NCBI GenBank assembly: GCA_030627155.1
Contig: DAOUSP010000021.1
Span: 1 to 11,993, forward strand
Source of the DNA: Candidatus Aminicenantota bacterium
GTDB lineage: Bacteria > Acidobacteriota > Aminicenantia > Aminicenantales > Aminicenantaceae
Reading direction: 5' to 3'
DNA: 11,993 nt
Position 1 is the stretch's first letter; each line of letters opens with the position of its first letter. A program made the translations under genes and the position numbers. Positions 6,750 to 11,993 of the stretch are shown here, in pieces. The notes beneath the pieces were generated by a model, which worked only from the letters and a program-made list of their open reading frames with translations, was not told where the DNA came from and searched no databases.

Positions 6750-7628
6750 TCAGCGGGCGAACTTGAAAAAACGAAGAACCTCCATAAAATCACTGTTAGT
6801 GAATGAAACAGAAGTAGGCCCTGTTCTTTTTGCCCCGGGGATCCAGGAAGCATTTTCGGCTCGTTCTTCGTTTTTGAAGGTCACTTCAATTGTATAAGGG
6901 GGCGTAAGTTTAAACGGCTTGAAGCCCTTGATTCTTTTTAAAGCTGCGGTGGTTTTCTCTTTGATAAGGGCCCTGGCTTTTTCCGGGTGAAGCATTTTTG
7001 CAGCGTTACCTATTCCTTCTTTGACTGCAACTGTCTCCACCTGTCCTAAAAGTTCCTGGGCTTGTGAGCAAATCGCCTTGTCTCCGGCAACAAGAATGAC
7101 AGGAACGTTGAAATTTCCAGCAATGAAAGCATTGATTCCTGTCTCAGGCATATTTTTTCCGTTGAGGGTAACATTATAAATGGTTCCTGTCATCGTATGT
7201 TTGAGGACAGCATTTGGTGTGTTTGCCCGCGCATGATAGCCGATAAATATTGCTGCGTGATAACTTGAATCAATCCCTTCCATCATGCTTAAAGGCCCAC
7301 CTGACCAGTCACGGATGAGTTGTGCTGCTGGGTGCAGTAACTCTGGAAGGATATTCCTTCCGCTGCCGTGGGAATCTCTGACCAATATCTCTGTTGCTCC
7401 TCCTTCTAAGGCTCCTTCGATTGCGGCGTTTGTCTCTAAAGTCATTAATTTTCGAAAAAGATCATAGTCTTTTCCGTTTCTGCTAACTTCCTCCCAGTGA
7501 ATGACTCCGCATACGCCTTCCATATCAACAGAGATGAATACTTTTAATTCCTTTGGTGCTTTCTCTGCATACACATAAAAACATAGAGAAAAAATGAGGA
7601 TTGAGAGAAACAAAATATTTTTTTTCAT
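6750..7628 (-). CDS. Exported M55-family D-aminopeptidase (DppA-like)
   Basis: A 292-aa protein with a signal peptide (1-21, cleavage after YVYA). The M55 fold begins at LKVFISVDMEGVCGV, placing zinc ligands D35 and E37. It continues with RDSHGSGRN (H87), IFIGYHA (H132), the conserved HTMTG (H144-G148) and the ETG segment (E162). The spacing matches the D-E-H-H-E zinc site of Bacillus DppA. M55 enzymes release N-terminal D-amino acids from short peptides, such as those from peptidoglycan; an export signal puts this one in the periplasm. AGGAGG precedes the ATG closely, and a TTGTGT-N18-TATAAT promoter candidate lies just upstream. The peptidase is divergent from the prolyl oligopeptidase gene. 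Family assignment is firm; the exact substrate is not. Confidence 0.9.
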   Translation of the reverse strand: MKKNILFLSILIFSLCFYVYAEKAPKELKVFISVDMEGVCGVIHWEEVSRNGKDYDLFRKLMTLETNAAIEGALEGGATEILVRDSHGSGRNILPELLHPAAQLIRDWSGGPLSMMEGIDSSYHAAIFIGYHARANTPNAVLKHTMTGTIYNVTLNGKNMPETGINAFIAGNFNVPVILVAGDKAICSQAQELLGQVETVAVKEGIGNAAKMLHPEKARALIKEKTTAALKRIKGFKPFKLTPPYTIEVTFKNEERAENASWIPGAKRTGPTSVSFTNSDFMEVLRFFKFAR

Positions 7629-7654
7629 GACTCCTCCTTTATTACATTAATCTA

Positions 7655-7684
7655 ATTATAACCTTTGCTAAAACCGGAACACAA
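7655..7684 (-). promoter_or_regulatory. Candidate sigma-70 promoter for the M55 peptidase gene
   Basis: The minus strand shows TTGTGT (7684-7679), 18 bp, then a perfect TATAAT (7660-7655), placing transcription start near 7648 with a leader of about 20 nt carrying the AGGAGG site. The -35 lies at the edge of the sulfatase relic, so decay of that gene may have helped create the promoter. Confidence 0.45.
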
Positions 7685-7894
7685 TACCTATCAGTCGGTC
7701 AAATACTTAAAGCAATAAAAAGATATAATCTTGATAAGAACACTCTTGTCATTTTTGCAAGCGATAATGGGCCGTGGTTTAACTTCGGAAACCATTTTGA
7801 CTCTGCCTTTCACCTCAGGGAAGGAAAAGGCAATAGGTGGGAAGAAAGTGCCAGTATCCAAACAGGAAAAGATGTCCATACATCCGCATTTTAG
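7679..7894 (+). pseudogene. Sulfatase (alkaline-phosphatase superfamily) C-terminal relic
   Basis: A start-less open stretch translates to VGQILKAIKRYNLDKNTLVI (residues from 7694) followed by FASDNGPWFNFGNH and LREGKGNRWE. This is the characteristic metal-site segment of arylsulfatases (consensus TLVIFTSDNGPW...LREGKGTTWEGG). After WE the homology fades and the frame reaches TAG at 7892-7894. The N-terminal half with the CxPSR formylglycine motif is absent, as are the C-terminal parts, so no active enzyme is possible. The rest of the divergent intergenic region (7629-8044) holds the M55 promoter candidate, a lone TATAAT at 7963-7968 and the ribosome-binding site of the next gene. The relic shows that a sulfatase gene was once between the two peptidase genes. 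Confidence 0.75.
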
Positions 7895-8044
7895 TAATTG
7901 ACCCTTACTCGCTCTTGTGATAATAAAATAGAGAATTCAGCATATACGAATGAAGTAAAGAATATAATTACAGATTTAGATGAGATGTCTTACTTCTTTT
8001 TGGCGACAAAAATAAAAATCTTTTAATTATTAAAGGAGGAAAGG

Positions 8045-10180
8045 ATGCGAAAAAATATCCTGGTTTTCATCGTTTTAACAACAATAGTTTTTCTTCCGGC
8101 CTGTAAGAAAGAGGGCAAAATAGAGTCCCAGGTTCAAGTGAAATATCCTGTTACAAAAAAAGTCGATCATGTTGATGATTATTTCGGCACTAAAATCGAA
8201 GACCCTTATCGCTGGCTGGAAGATGAAAATGCGGAAGAAGTTAAAGAGTGGGTAGAAGAGCAGAATAAAGTAACCTTCGCTTATTTTGAAAATATCCCAT
8301 TCAGGGAAAAGATTCGCCAACGAGTAACAGAGGTTTACAATTATCCTCGCTATTCATCACCCTTCAGAGCGGGTGAGTATTACTTCTTCTACAAGAACGA
8401 TGGGCTACAGAATCAATCTGTTATCTATATTCAAAAGGGGCTGGATGGAAAACCAGAAGTCTTCATTGATCCAAACAAATTGTCTCCAGACGGCACAATT
8501 AGGATTGGCCTTGTGGGCTTTTCCAATGACAATCGCTATGTAGCCTATTCCCGCTCAGAAGCAGGCTCGGATTGGCGGGAACTCAAAGTCATGGAAGTCG
8601 AATCCAGAAAGGAATTAAGCGACCACATCCAATGGGTAAAATTCTCAGGTGCCTCCTGGCACGGCAACGGGTTTTATTACAGTGGTTACGATGAGCCAGA
8701 AGAAGGTCAGAAATTAACAGCCAGAAACAAGTTCCAAAAGATATTTTACCATAAATTAGGAGACCCTCAGGAGAAAGACACTCTCATCTATGAAGATAAA
8801 GACCATCCGTTTCGATATAAAGGGGTAAGTGTTACAGAAGACGAAAAATATATGTTCCTTTCTATATCCGAAGGAACACACGGAAATGAGCTGTACTACA
8901 GGGATCTTTCTTTGAAGAACATGGAATTTCAGCCTCTAATCAAGGGGTTTGAATTCGACAGCTATGTCATAGATAACGCAGGAGATAAATTTCTTGTGTA
9001 CACCAACATGGATGCCCCTAACTGCAAGGTTATTCTTATGGATCCACAAGACCCTGGTAAAGAAAACTGGCAGACAATCGTGCCTGAGAAAGCAGAGGTC
9101 CTGCGCAGTGCCAATACTGTGGGCGGATATCTGTTCTGCAGCTATCTGAAAGATGCCTATACACAAGTTTACCAGTATGACTTAACAGGGAAGTTGGTGA
9201 GGGAGATTGAGCTGCCTGCGCTTGGAACTGCAGGAGGGTTTTACGGGAAAAAGGAAGATAAAATTACATTTTACACCTTCAATTCTTTCACCTTTCCACC
9301 AACCATATACAAATATGACATTGCAAGTGGGAAATCTGAAGTTTTTCATAAAACTGAGGTCAAATTCAATCCTGAGGATTACGTAGCCAAGCAGGTCTTC
9401 TACTCAAGCAAAGATGGAACAAAAATCCCAATGTTTATTGTTCATAAGAAAGGATTAAAACTGAACGGCAACAATCCTACATATTTATACGCATATGGTG
9501 GGTTCAATATCAGTTTGCTCCCTTCCTTTAGTCCTACAAACATTGTGCTTTTGGAGAACGGATGCATTTATGCTCAGCCTAACCTGCGCGGCGGAGGAGA
9601 ATACGGTGAAGAATGGCATACAGCGGGGATGCTTCTCAACAAGCAAAATGTGTTCGATGATTTTATTGCTGCGGCCGAATATCTGATCAAGGAAAAGTAC
9701 ACATCAAAAGATAAGCTGGCTATTGCTGGAGGCTCAAACGGCGGTCTGCTGGTGGGTGCTTGTATGACTCAACGTCCGGATTTATATAAAGTGGCGCTTC
9801 CAGCGGTCGGCGTAATGGATATGCTGCGCTATCATAAATTTACTGTTGGCTGGGGCTGGGTGGTGGAATACGGTTCCAGTGATGAGGAGGAACATTTTAA
9901 GAATCTTTATTCTTACTCACCGCTGCACAATATCAAAGAAGGCATTTCATATCCTGCCACTTTGGTAACCACTGCTGATCATGATGACCGCGTTGTTCCG
10001 GCCCACTCCTTTAAGTTCATCTCTTCCCTACAGGAAAACCACCTTGGGAAAAATCCTGTGCTCATCAGAATCGAAACACGATCCGGACATGGGGCAAGCA
10101 GCACAACAAAGAGAATTGAAGAGATAAGCGATAAATTTGCCTTTATGTTTTATAACATGGGAATTAATATTGATTATTGA
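8045..10180 (+). CDS. Prolyl oligopeptidase (S9A), predicted lipoprotein
   Basis: A 711-aa protein. Residues 1-20 end in the lipobox LPAC with Cys20, so it is probably a membrane-anchored periplasmic lipoprotein. The S9 N-terminal seven-bladed propeller runs from about 34 (YPVTKKVDHVDDYFGTKIED then PYRWLED) to about 450. The alpha/beta-hydrolase domain follows. The catalytic triad is complete: S564 in GGSNGG, D647 in ADHDDRVVP and H682 in SGHGAS. The substrate-pocket segment NLRGGGEYGEEWH (513-525) is intact. The enzyme cleaves short peptides after proline. Length matches the family plus a leader. AAAGGAGG is placed well before the ATG. It pairs functionally with the M55 and M48 peptidases as part of an envelope peptide-degrading set. 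No odd lesions seen. Confidence 0.95.
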   Translation: MRKNILVFIVLTTIVFLPACKKEGKIESQVQVKYPVTKKVDHVDDYFGTKIEDPYRWLEDENAEEVKEWVEEQNKVTFAYFENIPFREKIRQRVTEVYNYPRYSSPFRAGEYYFFYKNDGLQNQSVIYIQKGLDGKPEVFIDPNKLSPDGTIRIGLVGFSNDNRYVAYSRSEAGSDWRELKVMEVESRKELSDHIQWVKFSGASWHGNGFYYSGYDEPEEGQKLTARNKFQKIFYHKLGDPQEKDTLIYEDKDHPFRYKGVSVTEDEKYMFLSISEGTHGNELYYRDLSLKNMEFQPLIKGFEFDSYVIDNAGDKFLVYTNMDAPNCKVILMDPQDPGKENWQTIVPEKAEVLRSANTVGGYLFCSYLKDAYTQVYQYDLTGKLVREIELPALGTAGGFYGKKEDKITFYTFNSFTFPPTIYKYDIASGKSEVFHKTEVKFNPEDYVAKQVFYSSKDGTKIPMFIVHKKGLKLNGNNPTYLYAYGGFNISLLPSFSPTNIVLLENGCIYAQPNLRGGGEYGEEWHTAGMLLNKQNVFDDFIAAAEYLIKEKYTSKDKLAIAGGSNGGLLVGACMTQRPDLYKVALPAVGVMDMLRYHKFTVGWGWVVEYGSSDEEEHFKNLYSYSPLHNIKEGISYPATLVTTADHDDRVVPAHSFKFISSLQENHLGKNPVLIRIETRSGHGASSTTKRIEEISDKFAFMFYNMGINIDY

Positions 10181-10283
10181 GATCCAGCGGCTTAACTTAG
10201 TGCGAGCAAAGTAACACCTGATCTGGAGCAGGCATCACAATCAGATAACAAAAAACAACATGGGGTATCATAAATTTACTCTC

Positions 10284-10877
10284 TCACTTTGACGTCGGCA
10301 TGACGATGGCACCGTATCCGAAGCGCCCAAAGACCTCAGCATTATCTTGAAGGTAAAGCCTTCCTACAAGCGCTCCTGTGGCAGCATCCAGTTCGTGGTT
10401 CGAAACATCACGTTTGAGTCCTTTTATTCCTAATCGCTGCAGACCTTTCCTCAAGGACGCAGGGTCCTGCTTCGCCCGAGGAATCCCCCAGACATCCTGA
10501 GCACCGCCGGGGTAGATTTCGATACAGCTGAAGCCCCTTTTTTCGAGTTCGTTTTTCAACGCGATCCCACGTATTGTCAGCATCCGCATTGGCCCTAAAG
10601 TGATCGGGAAAAAAGGGATCTTCCTCCGCCTCAACTCCAAGTCACAGGGCCGGTAATGCGAGCCATTCCTCTCCTCGATGGATTTCCGTCCCGGCGGAAG
10701 AGTTAGAGGGGCATCGACCGCCACGATATCCGGTTTTTCTTTTTCAGCGCACGATAGTATTTCTTCATCGGAAAAGCTGAGAAAAGTTTTGGCCTTCATA
10801 CCCTTGAGCACGCACATCCCTGTGGGTCGATGCGGTACTCCTGCCAGGTCCACGCACAGCACACAAATGTCATCCAT
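10284..10877 (-). CDS. DUF429 protein, predicted RNase H-fold nuclease
   Basis: A 197-aa protein. It opens with VLCVDLAG (D10) and continues with DIVAVDAPLTLPPG (D55), a central RPCDLELRRR and PFFPITLGPMRML, then IEIYPGGAQ (E120) and HELDAATGALVG (D164). The acidic residues spaced in this order are those expected for the RNase H-like DUF429 family; the biological substrate is unknown. Base composition is about 50% GC in the lines checked, clearly above both neighbours, which suggests a different origin or history. No strong ribosome-binding site precedes the ATG. A TATACT at 10893-10888 lies so close that the transcript may be nearly leaderless. It converges with the prolyl oligopeptidase gene. 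Confidence 0.85.
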   Translation of the reverse strand: MDDICVLCVDLAGVPHRPTGMCVLKGMKAKTFLSFSDEEILSCAEKEKPDIVAVDAPLTLPPGRKSIEERNGSHYRPCDLELRRRKIPFFPITLGPMRMLTIRGIALKNELEKRGFSCIEIYPGGAQDVWGIPRAKQDPASLRKGLQRLGIKGLKRDVSNHELDAATGALVGRLYLQDNAEVFGRFGYGAIVMPTSK

Positions 10878-11008
10878 TGGTTTAAAGAGTATACAAGTTT
10901 AAAAAAGAACGTCTTTCTTGTAAACGGTTATTTTCTGCGGAAGATTCGGGAAAGTCTCGGTAAATTATCTTGACATAAGAAATTTTTATAGTTAATTTAA
11001 AAAGTAAA

Positions 11009-11604
11009 ATGGGAAGCGGTAGGGGTAAAATAACCAGGGGACAATCTGGAGAGCTTATAGTTACACTTGCTTATAATCCTACCTATATCGAAAACCTTAA
11101 GGAGATAAAGGGATACAGATGGAACCCAGAACAAAAATGTTGGGTGTTTCCTTATTCTGATTATGTAGTAAAAAAATTACTTGTCCTCTTTAAGGGTGAA
11201 AATATCTGGATAGACCCTTCTCTGAGAACAGGAAAAGAGGGCAAGACACTCTTTGAAGATTTATGAAGGGAGATGGTATCCAGAAAATACAGCCCAAAGA
11301 CAATCAATGCCTATATTTATTATAATCGGGATTTACTCGAATTTATTGGCAAGAAACCCGATAATGTTACAGAAGGGGATATAATATAAAGGATTATCTT
11401 TTTCGTGATGTAAGTGTGCATTCTCTTAGGCATTCTTATGCTACACATTTACTGGAAAGTGGGACAGATTTAAGATATATTCAAGAGCTATTGGGACACA
11501 AGAGTTCAAAGACCACGGAAATATATACTCATGTCAGCAAAAAGTCCATAGGAAAAATAGTTAGCCCTTTAGATAATTTAGGAATGGGAGGAGGTGATGA
11601 CTAA
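11009..11604 (+). pseudogene. Broken tyrosine recombinase/integrase
   Basis: Three pieces of one integrase are visible. Residues 1-85 carry an N-terminal domain resembling the HARP-like module found in some integrases (YNPTYIENLKEIKGYRWNPE). An in-frame UGA at 11264-11266 then interrupts what reads EDL-stop-REMVSRKYSPKTINAYI, the start of the core-binding domain. A second stop (11387-11389) follows VTEGDII; two extra bases in an AT run restore the frame to KDYLF. The sequence then jumps to VSVHSLRHSYATHLLESGTD and LLGHKSSKTTEIYTHVS, the catalytic C-terminus with the box II HxxR, the LLGH histidine and the nucleophilic Tyr (codon 11524-11526). The segment that should carry the first Arg and the Lys is deleted, roughly 100 or more residues. 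No ribosome-binding site precedes the first ATG, though a TTGACA lies at 10970-10975. The enzyme cannot be functional. Confidence 0.85.
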
Positions 11605-11631
11605 AGACAAAAAAGAGCAGTTACAGGGATG

Positions 11632-11657
11632 TATATCCGAACTTTACTTCGGATATA
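11632..11657. other. Perfect 10-bp-stem hairpin downstream of the integrase relic
   Basis: TATATCCGAA (11632-11641) and TTCGGATATA (11648-11657) are exact inverted repeats around a 6-nt loop CTTTAC. The structure starts 27 bp after the integrase stop and ends 41 bp before the next ATG. No T-run follows on either strand, so it does not look like an intrinsic terminator. A recombination (attachment) site or folded single-strand target of the recombinase is plausible, which is inference from position. Confidence 0.6.
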
Positions 11658-11698
11658 AACAAGTTATCTAAAATGACGCCTAATAGGAAAGTGATAAT

Positions 11699-11993
11699 AT
11701 GAAAAAGAACTATCTCAAGCGCATGATAGAAGAACTAATAGAAACTGGCAAAGAGCCTGAATATGAGTCTTTATCAGTTAGAGATTTCATCACAGAGTTT
11801 GATTATGCTACGAAATATCTGTCCAGATTATTAAAAGTTAGATCATTTGTAATGTATCTTCTCCTTTTCAAAAGAGCCTATTTTGAAGAAGGTAAAAGGG
11901 TGATTTCAGTAAAATTGTCAGAACTTGGAGAAAATTTACTTTCTGATTTAGGACAACCAATGTCACATGATGTTGTAAAAAGAGGTGTAAATG
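11699..11993 (+). CDS. Unrecognised protein, possible winged-helix DNA-binding, 3'-truncated by window
   Basis: The frame is open from the ATG to the window edge for 98 codons with no stop. AGGA lies about 10 nt upstream. Residues 1-30 are charged and helical (MKKNYLKRMIEELIETGKEP). Residues about 49-98 (LLKVRSFVMYLLLFKRAYFE, then VKLSELGENLLSDLGQPMSH and DVVKRGVN) have the helix-rich rhythm of a winged helix-turn-helix, as in replication initiators or transcription regulators. I do not recognise a family. Lying just after the integrase relic and hairpin, it may be cargo or a remaining functional part of the mobile element. That the gene is real is supported by the long open frame and the ribosome-binding site; the DNA-binding idea is tentative. 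Confidence 0.55.
   Translation, partial: MKKNYLKRMIEELIETGKEPEYESLSVRDFITEFDYATKYLSRLLKVRSFVMYLLLFKRAYFEEGKRVISVKLSELGENLLSDLGQPMSHDVVKRGVN

Noticed and set aside
7691..7879. 62-codon minus-strand frame
   Set aside because: It is antisense to the sulfatase relic, whose plus-strand translation carries recognisable motifs.
10181..10283. Terminator between the convergent S9A and DUF429 genes
   Set aside because: Only a 4-bp CCTG/CAGG stem was found and there is no T-run.
11264..11266. UGA recoding in the integrase
   Set aside because: Other genes here end in UGA and use UGG for Trp, and the same gene has a frameshift and a deletion, so simple decay is the better explanation.
11632..11670. Intrinsic terminator
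   Set aside because: The stem is perfect but no T-run follows it on either strand.
11632..11680. Integron attC site
   Set aside because: The hairpin is followed by AAGTTATCT, but this does not fit GTTRRRY and no matching RYYYAAC half was found on the other side.

Overview
The window looks like a chromosomal stretch of an AT-rich, Gram-negative (diderm) bacterium. An outer-membrane FadL-type barrel, several signal peptides and lipoprotein signals, and a set of exported hydrolases (M48, M55, S9A, a serine beta-lactamase-like enzyme and a sulfatase relic) suggest a peptide- and polymer-degrading heterotroph. The style recalls Candidatus Aminicenantes/Acidobacteriota genomes, but that placement is an inference from protein flavour only.

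Layout. Positions 1-564 (minus): a small lipoprotein-like membrane protein overlaps by ATGA the start of an M48-type metallopeptidase lipoprotein that runs off the left edge. Positions 565-969 are non-coding and hold an inverted pair of a short dispersed repeat (core AGGTACGTGT) and a candidate ECF-type promoter. Positions 970-2633 (plus): a compact three-gene operon of ECF sigma factor, overlapping single-pass membrane protein (putative anti-sigma factor) and small secreted protein of unknown function. Positions 2715-6223 (minus): a FadL/OmpP1-like porin gene followed 50 bp later by a 705-aa exported beta-lactamase-family serine hydrolase, probably cotranscribed. Positions 6224-6749 are AT-rich and non-coding, with more copies of the dispersed repeat. 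Positions 6750-7628 (minus): an exported M55 D-aminopeptidase. Its promoter region overlaps a C-terminal relic of a sulfatase gene (7679-7894, plus). Positions 8045-10180 (plus): a lipoprotein prolyl oligopeptidase with a complete catalytic triad. Positions 10284-10877 (minus): a GC-richer DUF429 protein.

The right end (about 11000-11993) is a decayed mobile region. A tyrosine recombinase carries an in-frame UGA, a frameshift and a large internal deletion that removes part of the active site. A perfect 10-bp-stem hairpin without a U-tract follows 27 bp later, then an unrecognised gene open at the right edge.

Together the intact genes fit envelope-localised peptide and solute processing, with one extracytoplasmic-stress-type regulatory operon. 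No rRNA, tRNA or CRISPR array was seen. The least described pieces are the sigma/membrane protein/secreted protein operon, the coupled small protein plus M48 pair, the AGGTACGTGT repeat family, and the integrase-hairpin-unknown gene arrangement.
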